19,239 nt of DNA from JABDGC01 sp964449835 (GTDB lineage Bacteria; Pseudomonadota; Gammaproteobacteria; DSM-16500): positions 1-19,239 of the forward strand of contig CAYVBZ010000046.1 of the NCBI GenBank assembly GCA_964449835.1, read 5' to 3'. Both the position numbers and the translations under genes were made by a program. Shown here piece after piece: positions 7,009-14,166 of the stretch. Position 1 is the first letter of the stretch; every line of letters begins with the position of its first letter. Below the pieces are notes generated by a model. It was not told the origin of the DNA. It ran no database searches and saw nothing but the letters and a program-made list of their open reading frames with translations.

Positions 7009-8586
7009 ATGGCAATGGCAGATAACAGGGTCCTAAAAGAAAATACCAACTACTTAAATCTATCCATCACGGAACTGGTAAGCTTAGCCTTAAGTCGCGG
7101 CGAAGGCGTCCTGGCTTCAAACCAGGGCTTGGTCGTTAAAACCGGTGCCCGTACGGGCCGGTCTCCACAAGACCGCTTTATCGTTCGAGATGAAATCACA
7201 GAAAACACAGTAGATTGGAACAATATTAACCAACCCCTGGATCCCGCCAAATTCGACACCTTGTGGCTGCGGGCGATGCAGTATTTGGATGAAAGAGACT
7301 GCCATTTTGTCTCCCAGCTTAAAGTTGGCGCCGATGATCATTATACGGTCCCCGTGAAAGTCATCACCGAGTTGGCCTGGCATAATCTTTTCGCCAACGT
7401 GCTTTTTATCCGGCCCGAAATCACACCGCAACCCAACCAGCCGGACCAATGGACCATCTTAAGCGTCCCCGGTTATAAAACCTCGCCGGAAAAAGACGGC
7501 GTCAATAGCGACGCTGCCGTCATTTTGAATTTCAGTAAACGCCGCATTTTAATTTGCGGCACCTATTATGCCGGCGAAATGAAAAAAGCCATGTTCTCCG
7601 TCTTGAATTTTCTGTTACCGCAACATCAAGTGCTGCCCATGCATTGCGCCGCCAATGTCGGCAAAGACGGTGAGACTGCCTTATTTTTTGGCCTCTCCGG
7701 CACCGGTAAAACAACGCTTTCCTCAGACCCAGACCGCTTCCTCATCGGCGACGATGAACATGGCTGGAGCGAGACCAACATTTTTAACTTTGAAGGCGGC
7801 TGCTATGCAAAATGCATCGACCTTTCCCGCGAGCGCGAGCCTTTAATCTGGGACGCTATCCGCTATGGCGCCGTCTTAGAAAACGTCGTCCTCGACTCCC
7901 AAACCCAAGCCCCGTTGTATGGCGACAGCAGCCTCACCCAAAATACCCGCGCTGCTTATCCCCGCGAATACATCCCCATGCACGTTGAAAACAACCGCGG
8001 CATGGTTCCAAAGTCTGTTCTCTTCTTAACTTGCGACCTCTATGGCGTTTTGCCCCCCGTCGCCCGCCTCAACCGTGAACAAGCTGCCTATTATTTCTTA
8101 AGCGGCTACACCGCCTTAGTCGGCAGCACCGAAGTCGGCGCCGGCGGCGGCGTCAAGCCCACTTTCAGCACCTGTTTCGGCGCACCCTTTTTCCCGCGTC
8201 GCGCCAGTGAATACGCCGAACTTTTACTCAAACGCATCGACCAACATAAAACCCAAGTCTATCTTGTCAACACCGGCTGGACCGGCGGCGGCTATGGCGA
8301 AGGCGGCTCCCGCTTTTCTATCCCCACCACCCGCGGCATCGTTTCCGCCATTCTCAACGGCAAACTCCGCGAAGTCCGCTATGAAAAATTCCCCCACTTC
8401 CAATTCGAAATTCCCAAGGAAGTCCCCGGCGTCGACAGCCAACTCCTCGACCCCCGCCTAACCTGGACGAATCAAGCCGCCTTTGACGAAAGCGCCAAAG
8501 CCCTGGCCCAAAAGTTCCGCGAAAACTTCGCCCAAAAATTCGCAAACGTCAGCGACTCCATCAAAGCCGCGGGCCCAACCCCCTAA
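7009..8586 (+). CDS. pckA: Phosphoenolpyruvate carboxykinase (ATP)
   Basis: Catalyses oxaloacetate + ATP to PEP + ADP + CO2, the entry step of gluconeogenesis, in the cytoplasm. The 525-aa product is close to the usual ~540. Visible motifs: RTGRSP (48-53, oxaloacetate-binding Arg), GEMKKAMF (catalytic/metal Lys), MHCAANVG (metal His), kinase-1a loop GLSGTGKTT (228-236, Lys234), GDDEHGW (247-253, kinase 2) and FEGGCYAK. ATG 7009 is chosen because GGAG lies 7 nt upstream and a promoter lies at 6953-6981; ATG 7015 is a close alternative. A frame extending to 6940 adds residues that do not look like the family. The gene stands alone: the divergent neighbour is the PurQ-like gene, and a hairpin follows the stop. 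A role in growth on amino acids or organic acids is inferred. Confidence 0.97.
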   Translation: MAMADNRVLKENTNYLNLSITELVSLALSRGEGVLASNQGLVVKTGARTGRSPQDRFIVRDEITENTVDWNNINQPLDPAKFDTLWLRAMQYLDERDCHFVSQLKVGADDHYTVPVKVITELAWHNLFANVLFIRPEITPQPNQPDQWTILSVPGYKTSPEKDGVNSDAAVILNFSKRRILICGTYYAGEMKKAMFSVLNFLLPQHQVLPMHCAANVGKDGETALFFGLSGTGKTTLSSDPDRFLIGDDEHGWSETNIFNFEGGCYAKCIDLSREREPLIWDAIRYGAVLENVVLDSQTQAPLYGDSSLTQNTRAAYPREYIPMHVENNRGMVPKSVLFLTCDLYGVLPPVARLNREQAAYYFLSGYTALVGSTEVGAGGGVKPTFSTCFGAPFFPRRASEYAELLLKRIDQHKTQVYLVNTGWTGGGYGEGGSRFSIPTTRGIVSAILNGKLREVRYEKFPHFQFEIPKEVPGVDSQLLDPRLTWTNQAAFDESAKALAQKFRENFAQKFANVSDSIKAAGPTP

Positions 8587-8591
8587 AAAAC

Positions 8592-8622
8592 CCGCTCTCC
8601 CACGCAAAGCGCGGGAGAGCGG
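8592..8622. terminator. pckA: Strong hairpin after pckA
   Basis: CCGCTCTCCC and GGGAGAGCGG form a perfect 10-bp stem; inside it CGC/GCG extends the stem around an AAA loop after one mismatch. It begins 5 nt after the pckA stop. The plus strand continues ACAGTCTTGG with no T-run. The minus strand continues GGTTTTTTAG, so the textbook orientation is for transcripts coming from the right into pckA. It probably works in both directions. Confidence 0.7.
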
Positions 8623-8719
8623 ACAGTCTTGGCTCCTGACTTAACTTATACTCAAATAGCTGAATAGCTGTAACAGCTCAATCCCTACACCACAACTAGA
8701 GATTATTTGCTTAGCACGC

Positions 8720-8765
8720 CCTTCCCACGCCAGGGGGAAGGTGCCGATAGGCGGAAGGGGGGATA
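8720..8765. repeat. G-rich double-hairpin, possibly a dispersed intergenic repeat
   Basis: CCTTCCC (8720-8726) pairs with GGGAAGG (8735-8741), directly followed by GCC-GATA-GGC (8743-8752) and GGAAGGGGGG. This layout recalls the small GC-rich palindromes found between genes in many proteobacteria. Only one copy is in the window, so repeat status is an inference. Confidence 0.4.
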
Positions 8766-9032
8766 AAACTTCCATCATTCTTGAACTGTCCCGCTTTCTC
8801 AAGGTTCTTTAGAAAAAAGCACCATCAGGGACGGAGTAGCCTGGAAGCCGGAAGAGTTATTGTTATGGTTTTTAAACACTTGTCATGGGCCTGGCTCTTT
8901 CGCTTATGCTAGCGGGTTATTCGTTTTAAATAAACAGTAAAACAATCTAATTTTCAATCAGATATAGTAGTCTTATTGCTTCCGGTTAAAATACCGCGTA
9001 AAATAACCACTATCTTTCATGAGAGCAAGTCG

Positions 9033-10196
9033 ATGTCACAAACGCCTTATATCCCGCGGCAACTAGCCCCTCTGCTTGCCCGAAGTAAAAAAAATATTTT
9101 ACTGCTAGGTCCGCGGCAAACAGGGAAATCCACTCTTATGACGCGTCTTCAGCCTGATCTCAGTATCAATTTAGCGCGCGAATCAACTTATTTGGAATTT
9201 GCTAGCAACCCCTCTGAACTTGAGGAGCGTTTACTTAAACTACAAAGTGGGACCGTCCTCATTGATGAGATTCAGCGGCTGCCTTCTTTGTTAAACACAG
9301 TACAAGCTATAATTGATGAAAAGAAAACTTTATTCCGATTTTTATTGACAGGATCATCGGCCCGAAAATTAAAACGTGGCAAGGCCAATTTATTGCCCGG
9401 CAGAGTGCATGTTTTTCATCTTGGTCCGCTTAATTGTCAAGAGTTAAAATTTAAATTGGATTTAAAATCAGCGCTGGCATTTGGAACTTTGCCTGGTATT
9501 GTGACTGAGGACAACAACGAAGATAAAATACTCACCTTAAAATCGTATGCTGCCATTTACCTGAAAGAAGAAATACAAGCGGAAGCATTGACTAAAAATA
9601 TAGAAGGTTTTTCACGTTTTCTCCATATTGCGGCAATACAAGCTGCGCGTTTCTTAGATCTTTCCAAGCTCGCTTCGCAAGCAATGGTTCCTCGACAAAG
9701 CGCCGTAAGATATTTTGAAATTTTGGAGGACACGCTTATTGTGAAACGCTGTGAAGCCTTCTCTAAAAGTATGCGAAAACGTCTTATTCAGCATCCCCGC
9801 TATTTTTTCTTTGATGTGGGAGTATTAAATGGGTTATTGGGAAATTTTACGGTGTCCCCTGATCGAATCGGGACCTTGTTTGAGCATTTCATTTTCAATC
9901 AGGTCCTAGAGCTTGCGACTTCCAACCAAGAAGACATCCGGCTTTCTTCTTATCGGACCGAACATGGCGCTGAGGTCGATTTCATTTTGGAGCGCCGCCA
10001 CACGGTTACCGCTATTGAAATTAAAGCATCAAAAAATGTTTCTGCAAACGATCTGTCAGGACTAAAAAATTTCCGCCAATTTTTTGGAAAAGCGAGTCGT
10101 TGTGTGGTCCTCTACCTGGGAGACCAGGCAAAAATGATAGAAGATATCGAAATTTTGCCGTGGATGGATTTTCTTAAAGGGGAATATCATGTCTAA
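9033..10196 (+). CDS. AAA-type ATPase with DUF4143 (PD-(D/E)XK-like) C-terminus
   Basis: The start chosen is ATG 9033, with GAGAG 7 nt upstream; the frame extends to a TTG at 8976 with no support. The 387-residue product has Walker A GPRQTGKST (26-34), Walker B LIDEI (76-80) and a sensor-like LLTGSSAR (104-111), which together are the AAA_14 domain. The C-terminal DUF4143-type region carries EVDF (314-317) and IEIKAS with E329/K331, laid out like a PD-(D/E)XK nuclease core. The biological role of this widespread family is unsettled; members are often scattered, horizontally mobile genes. The coding sequence is visibly AT-richer than pckA and yggS, which fits transfer. Its stop overlaps the yggS start by 8 nt, so the two are translated from one message. 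No toxin partner is adjacent. Confidence 0.88.
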   Translation: MSQTPYIPRQLAPLLARSKKNILLLGPRQTGKSTLMTRLQPDLSINLARESTYLEFASNPSELEERLLKLQSGTVLIDEIQRLPSLLNTVQAIIDEKKTLFRFLLTGSSARKLKRGKANLLPGRVHVFHLGPLNCQELKFKLDLKSALAFGTLPGIVTEDNNEDKILTLKSYAAIYLKEEIQAEALTKNIEGFSRFLHIAAIQAARFLDLSKLASQAMVPRQSAVRYFEILEDTLIVKRCEAFSKSMRKRLIQHPRYFFFDVGVLNGLLGNFTVSPDRIGTLFEHFIFNQVLELATSNQEDIRLSSYRTEHGAEVDFILERRHTVTAIEIKASKNVSANDLSGLKNFRQFFGKASRCVVLYLGDQAKMIEDIEILPWMDFLKGEYHV

Positions 10197-10893
10197 TATT
10201 CAAGAAAATCTCCTCCACCTGCTTCAATCTATCCGCACCCTCGAACAAAAATACCACCGCCCCCCTCATTCCGTTTCTCTCATCGCAATCAGCAAAGATC
10301 AGCCCCTAGAAAAACTGCAACAAGCCATCAGCGCAGGACAACGCCTCTTTGGCGAAAACTATCTCCAAGAAGCCCTCCCCAAAATGGCGGCCCTTCCGCA
10401 GTCCGACCTAGAATGGCATTTCACCGGCAGCATCCAAAGCAATAAAACCCGACAAATCGCGGAAAACTTTGCCTGGGCCCATACCGTGGACAGCCCTAAA
10501 ATCGCGCAGCGTTTAAATGACCAACGACCGGCGGATTTGCCCCCGCTTCAAATTTGCTTGCAGGCCAATGTGGGCCAAGAAAAAACGAAAGCAGGCCTGA
10601 AAGACCCCGCCGCTTTGCAGGAGCTCGCCGCCTATTGCAGCTCTTTGCCCCGACTGCAACTTCGCGGCTTAATGACCATCCCCAAAGTCCAAAAAACGTT
10701 AACAGAACAACGGGCGCAGCTGCATATTCTAGCCGGCCTTCAAACTAAACTCTGTGAACAGGGTTTTTCCCTGGACACTTTGTCCATGGGAATGACGGAA
10801 GACCTGGAAGCCGCAATTGCCGAAGGGGCTACTTTCATCCGCATTGGCAGAGGCATCTTTGGTCCCCGTTCTTTTAACCGTTCAAGCCCTTAG
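10189..10893 (+). CDS. yggS: Pyridoxal-phosphate homeostasis protein (YggS/PROSC family)
   Basis: Non-catalytic alanine-racemase-fold protein that binds PLP and balances free PLP and amino-acid pools in the cytoplasm. The 234 aa is the family length. Lys36 in LIAISKDQP is the PLP-binding Lys. FGENYLQEA, EWHFTGSIQSNK, LMTIP, LSMGMTEDLEAAIAEGATFIRIG and GRGIFGPR are the ordered family signatures. ATG 10189 is preceded by AAAGGGG and overlaps the ATPase stop as ATGTCTAA, so translation is coupled. It usually sits beside proC or a pilus/YggT gene, which is not the case here. The stop overlaps the stop of the convergent kinase gene by 3-4 nt with no terminator between. Confidence 0.95.
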   Translation: MSNIQENLLHLLQSIRTLEQKYHRPPHSVSLIAISKDQPLEKLQQAISAGQRLFGENYLQEALPKMAALPQSDLEWHFTGSIQSNKTRQIAENFAWAHTVDSPKIAQRLNDQRPADLPPLQICLQANVGQEKTKAGLKDPAALQELAAYCSSLPRLQLRGLMTIPKVQKTLTEQRAQLHILAGLQTKLCEQGFSLDTLSMGMTEDLEAAIAEGATFIRIGRGIFGPRSFNRSSP

Positions 10894-12563
10894 GCTGATA
10901 GTGTTTTTGCTTTGAACTCTGGGGGGTTGGCTGCAAATTCTGAGGCTTGGTCCAACTCCAGTTCCAGCAGCTCTAGCTCCTCCAGCTCCTCCAAGACCTG
11001 AGGAAGCGTAGGCCGTTGCATGGGGTTACGATTAATCATGCTTAAAACCAAGGTATTCAAATGTTGACGCGAAAGCTCTCCCAAGTTTTGTAAAAAGGGA
11101 GAGGAGAGCGCGTTTTTGTTATATATAAGGCGCTGTGTGTTTTCGTATTTTACTTCTACCAAAATCTCAGTGATGATTGCAAAAGTGATGCCCAGACTAT
11201 AACAATCACTGGCTGTTGAATAAGGAACAACCGCAGCAGGATCCATTAAGTTATACTGAGGAAAATGACGAATTTCTGGCGCAACATAACTGGAAGTTCC
11301 AACATAGCCACGGAGGTATATCTTGTCATTGGGGTCATTCAAGTCAACAGCAAGGCCAAGGTCGACCACAGCTATTCTCTTGGCTTTAGAGTCATACATA
11401 TAATTATCAGGTTTGATGTCGCGGTGCAGCAGGCCCTGCTTATGCAGCAGCCAGAGCTCTTCCGCACAGCCTTTTAGTACGGCAACAAGATCTTGACTGT
11501 CCCAGGCGTCCCTTATTTGATTGACATAAGTAACAAGATCAACCCCGTTTCTTTTGACTTGAAATTCATCATAGGAAGAATGAATTTTTTCCCCGCTCTT
11601 TTCATCTCTTTCTCCACCGCCGAAAGAAAGACCCAGTTTTTCAAGAAGTTTATGCTCATGGTGGGCCAGAATTTTTGGACGGTTATCCGCTGCAATCCTG
11701 CTTGTTTTCATAAAAGCATGCGCCAGGGTAAAGTGAATACCATCAGAATGATAAACCAACGCCTTTTTGCCCTTGGCGTAACCGCCGTAAGGAAGCTCCT
11801 GAAATTTGGAGCCGCGATCAATGACTAGAATTTTGTCCTTTTCAATCCAAAAACTGCGATCGCAAAGCTGCAACCCCGGAATAGCCTGGGCCTCTTTTTT
11901 TCTAATACGGCGGCCGGGCGTGATCACTTCTTTTCCTTTTTGCAAGATTTCCAAGGCCGCTTGGAGAGCAACTTTTTTTCCGATGCGTTCATGGGCCTCG
12001 TCTTTAGTTGAAAGAGGTTCTAGGTCATTCAGTAGACTGTCCCGCATAAAAAATAAGGCCGCTAACTTATCTCGGTTGACGCCCATGTTAATCATTTCCT
12101 GCGCGGCCAAAATTTCAATATGTCTGAGGTCTGGATGTTTAGGTTTTATTTCTCGGAGTCTTTTTGCCCCAGCTTTGCATCGCTTAAACTTTAAAGCATG
12201 TGCTTCAAAGCGGGCAAGATAGTCTAGAATTTCTGCTTTTTCCTTAAGATAAGAATCCGATAAAAACAAAGGCAGTATTTCAGCCACGAAGCCGCCGACC
12301 TGTTTTTCAAGGTTTTTCAGGACGGGTGAATCAAGCAGGTCTTCCCCTTTGTCCTCGCCCAAGGCTTCATTGTTCCGGCGATACCAATCAATCATCGCAA
12401 CTGAAGATTCTGATACCTTTGCCAAGGAATCCTCTTCAGCATCCGGATAGTTTAGCTCATGGGCAACAATACCCGGCAGCATTAGCAGAACTAGTTTATA
12501 AAGAGTGTCGATCAATTTCTGATCATTTTCAGAATTTTCGATCATTTCTATGCGAGTTTCCAT
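10890..12563 (-). CDS. Eukaryotic-type Ser/Thr protein kinase with a long unassigned N-terminus
   Basis: 557 aa. The C-terminal ~290 residues form a protein-kinase fold: candidate ATP Lys286 (AFMKTS), alpha-C Glu303 (HEHKLL), catalytic loop HRDIKPDN (380-387), DLG (401-403, in place of DFG), activation-loop end GTSSYVAPE (422-430), Asp453 in SDCYSLG and Arg517 in RNPMQRPT. All key catalytic residues are present, so it is probably active. The glycine-rich loop is not recognisable. Residues 1-~250 are helical, charged and unlike known domains. There is no signal peptide or membrane helix and no PASTA repeats, so it differs from PknB-type surface kinases and resembles translocated kinases of intracellular bacteria. 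Residues 524-538 are a Leu/Glu coiled segment. Start ATG 12563 has GAGG 8 nt upstream. Effector status is an inference; a cytoplasmic signalling kinase is the alternative. Confidence 0.88.
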   Translation of the reverse strand: METRIEMIENSENDQKLIDTLYKLVLLMLPGIVAHELNYPDAEEDSLAKVSESSVAMIDWYRRNNEALGEDKGEDLLDSPVLKNLEKQVGGFVAEILPLFLSDSYLKEKAEILDYLARFEAHALKFKRCKAGAKRLREIKPKHPDLRHIEILAAQEMINMGVNRDKLAALFFMRDSLLNDLEPLSTKDEAHERIGKKVALQAALEILQKGKEVITPGRRIRKKEAQAIPGLQLCDRSFWIEKDKILVIDRGSKFQELPYGGYAKGKKALVYHSDGIHFTLAHAFMKTSRIAADNRPKILAHHEHKLLEKLGLSFGGGERDEKSGEKIHSSYDEFQVKRNGVDLVTYVNQIRDAWDSQDLVAVLKGCAEELWLLHKQGLLHRDIKPDNYMYDSKAKRIAVVDLGLAVDLNDPNDKIYLRGYVGTSSYVAPEIRHFPQYNLMDPAAVVPYSTASDCYSLGITFAIITEILVEVKYENTQRLIYNKNALSSPFLQNLGELSRQHLNTLVLSMINRNPMQRPTLPQVLEELEELELLELELDQASEFAANPPEFKAKTLSA

Positions 12564-12624
12564 TATTCTATCCTCGTTTTATTTATTTAGGAAAACCACA
12601 GCCCCAAAAAGGCTTAGGGGGCAC

Positions 12625-12653
12625 ATTCTTTCGAAACCCCTGCTTTTTGTCAA
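12625..12653 (-). promoter_or_regulatory. Candidate promoter of the kinase gene
   Basis: On the minus strand TTGACA (12648-12653) is followed after 17 nt by AAGAAT (12625-12630, 4/6). The TTGACA belongs to a tandem 12-bp repeat, and a second TTGACA lies exactly 12 bp upstream (12660-12665) with no -10 of its own. Confidence 0.35.
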
Positions 12654-12666
12654 TCTTTTTGTCAAT
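12643..12666. repeat. Perfect tandem 12-bp repeat (ATTGACAAAAAG on the minus strand)
   Basis: There are two uninterrupted identical units, 12643-12654 and 12655-12666, each containing a consensus -35 box. They lie between the aroQ hairpin and the kinase gene, so unit number could set promoter strength. Confidence 0.8.
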
Positions 12667-12667
12667 A

Positions 12668-12685
12668 AAAGGCAGATTCGCCTTT
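12668..12685 (-). terminator. aroQ: Weak hairpin at the aroQ stop
   Basis: On the minus strand AAAGGC and GCCTTT pair around a 6-nt loop (GAATCT), followed by TATTGAC. The hairpin overlaps the aroQ stop codon and is short, so termination would be inefficient and aroQ could read through into the kinase gene. Confidence 0.4.
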
Positions 12686-13127
12686 ATATAACCGTTTTTA
12701 TTTTGCTCGCGATAGCAGACAAGGCCAGCTCATAACCCAAAGGCCCGAAGCCATAAATCACACCACAGGCCAAATCGCTCAAGTAAGAAGTTTTTCTGAA
12801 CTCCTCCCTTTTATCAAGGTTACTTAAATGGACCTCAATGAAAGGCAGTTTCGAAGCACTTAAAGCATCCCGAATTGCGATTGAAGTATGGGTGTAGGCA
12901 CCCGCATTGATAATGAGATAGTCACAATTCCCGCGAAGCTTTTGAATATGATCAACCAATTCCCCTTCCACATTCGATTGCATAAACGAAACCACTAAAT
13001 TCAACTGCTCCCCCAAAAGGACCAAACCCCGATTGATGTCCTCTAAACGCCGCTCCCCATAAATCTCTTTTTCCCGCAGGCCCAACAAATTCAAATTTGG
13101 CCCATTAATAATACTTACTTTTTTCAT
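12684..13127 (-). CDS. aroQ: 3-dehydroquinate dehydratase, type II
   Basis: Dehydrates 3-dehydroquinate to 3-dehydroshikimate, third step of the shikimate pathway, as a cytoplasmic dodecamer. The 147 aa is the family length. Motifs in order: INGPNLNLLGLRE...YG (with the catalytic lid Tyr and Arg), QSNVEGELVDHI, INAGAYTHTSIAIRDAL (catalytic His), and EVHLSNLDKREEFRKTS. ATG 13127 is chosen, with AGGA 7 nt upstream; the TTG one codon earlier is not needed. In many gammaproteobacteria aroQ precedes accBC; here it stands alone and is followed by the kinase gene in the same direction (120 nt apart). Confidence 0.96.
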   Translation of the reverse strand: MKKVSIINGPNLNLLGLREKEIYGERRLEDINRGLVLLGEQLNLVVSFMQSNVEGELVDHIQKLRGNCDYLIINAGAYTHTSIAIRDALSASKLPFIEVHLSNLDKREEFRKTSYLSDLACGVIYGFGPLGYELALSAIASKIKTVI

Positions 13128-13147
13128 CAAAAAATCCTGCTGTGAAA

Positions 13148-13176
13148 TTGTTTGAGCAATTAAAAAACCATATATT
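13148..13176 (+). promoter_or_regulatory. Candidate promoter of the secreted TIM-barrel gene
   Basis: TTGTTT (13148-13153) and TATATT (13171-13176) lie 17 nt apart in the AT-rich 124-nt gap between divergent aroQ and the downstream gene. The -10 is good (5/6) and the -35 weak. Confidence 0.35.
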
Positions 13177-13251
13177 ATACCACAACCCCATCCCCACTAT
13201 CGGAGTAAAATAAATAATGAAGCCCAGGAAGTTTTATGCAAGGAGGCTCTC

Positions 13252-14148
13252 ATGATCCAGCTTCCAAAACCAATCAAAAACTGCGCGGCCCTTTTACTGC
13301 TTGTGGCCTCACTTTTTGCTGCCAACGCCAATGCCGCCTTAACAAAGGGAATTTATCTCACCCAATATACCCTCGAAGATACCCCTTATTTGAATTACCT
13401 CATCCAGCATTCAAAAGCCGTCGGCATTAACACTTTTATCGTCGATCTAGAACGCCCCAGCAAACACTATCATGAAAATCTCGCCTTGCTGAAAAAAAAT
13501 AACATTTCCTATGTGGTTCGCATTACCATGTTCCCCGGCGGCGGTACCCGTACCCAAGTGAACACACCCGCGATTTGGCAAGAAAAATACGCATTAGTGA
13601 AACAGGCCATCGCCTGGGGCGCGGACCAAATTCAATTAGACTATATCCGCTACAACACCGAACAAAGACCCACGCCGCAAAACGCCCGTGATATTCATAA
13701 AATTATCCAATGGTATAAAAGCCAATTAAACGCGCAAAAAATCCCGCTGCAACTCGATGTGTTCGGCATTGCAAGCTTTGGCCCCTCTGTCTACATTGGC
13801 CAAGACATTAAACTCTTTTCCCAAAGCGCTGACGTCATTTGCCCCATGGTCTATCCATCTCATTTCGAACCTTACCGCGAACACGCCGTCACCCCTTATG
13901 ATACTGTCTATTCCGCCTTGGACGCCCTCCGCGACCAATTCGAAGACGATAACCTCCCTTTCAAACTCTACCCCTACATCGAACTCTCCAACTACCGCTA
14001 CCCCCTTTCCCACCAACAACGCCTCGCCTACGTCAAAGCCGAAATCCGCGCCGCTGAAGACGCCGACGTTGACGGCTGGTACGTCTGGAGCGCCCACAAC
14101 GACTATGACACTCTTTTCGAAGTCTTAGAAACAACGCAGGTTAAATAG
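13252..14148 (+). CDS. Exported TIM-barrel protein, DUF4015 (putative glycoside hydrolase) type
   Basis: 298 aa. Residues 1-28 form a clear signal peptide (positive start, ALLLLVASLFA core, ANA|A). The mature part begins ALTKGIYLTQYT and shows successive barrel strands: NTFIVDLE (60-67), SYVVRITMF (86-94), ADQIQLDYIRY (124-134, with Asp130 as a candidate catalytic acid), LQLDVFG (166-172), ADVICPMVYPSHF (193-205), LYPYIE, and GWYVWSAHNDYD near the end. This pattern matches the DUF4015 putative glycosyl hydrolase family, related to GH13/GHL barrels; the substrate is unknown. ATG 13252 is preceded by a near-perfect AAGGAGG (13240-13246), so translation should be strong. It converges on prlC with only 18 nt between stops. 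Location probably periplasmic or outside the cell. Confidence 0.8.
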   Translation: MIQLPKPIKNCAALLLLVASLFAANANAALTKGIYLTQYTLEDTPYLNYLIQHSKAVGINTFIVDLERPSKHYHENLALLKKNNISYVVRITMFPGGGTRTQVNTPAIWQEKYALVKQAIAWGADQIQLDYIRYNTEQRPTPQNARDIHKIIQWYKSQLNAQKIPLQLDVFGIASFGPSVYIGQDIKLFSQSADVICPMVYPSHFEPYREHAVTPYDTVYSALDALRDQFEDDNLPFKLYPYIELSNYRYPLSHQQRLAYVKAEIRAAEDADVDGWYVWSAHNDYDTLFEVLETTQVK

Positions 14149-14166
14149 GCGTTTCCGGAGGGTAAA

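Larger units (their letters stand above)
8587..9032. other. 446-bp gene-free stretch
   Basis: It holds the pckA hairpin (8592-8622) and a G-rich repeat-like double hairpin (8720-8765). The remainder becomes AT-rich towards the ATPase gene. No open frame with a plausible start, no tRNA cloverleaf and no recognisable gene remnant was seen. A TATAGT at 8963-8968 could be a -10 for the downstream gene, but there is no matching -35. Confidence 0.6.

Noticed and set aside
8640..9030. Possible tRNA, small RNA or gene remnant in the gene-free stretch
   Set aside because: No cloverleaf, CCA end or recognisable protein fragment found by reading both strands.
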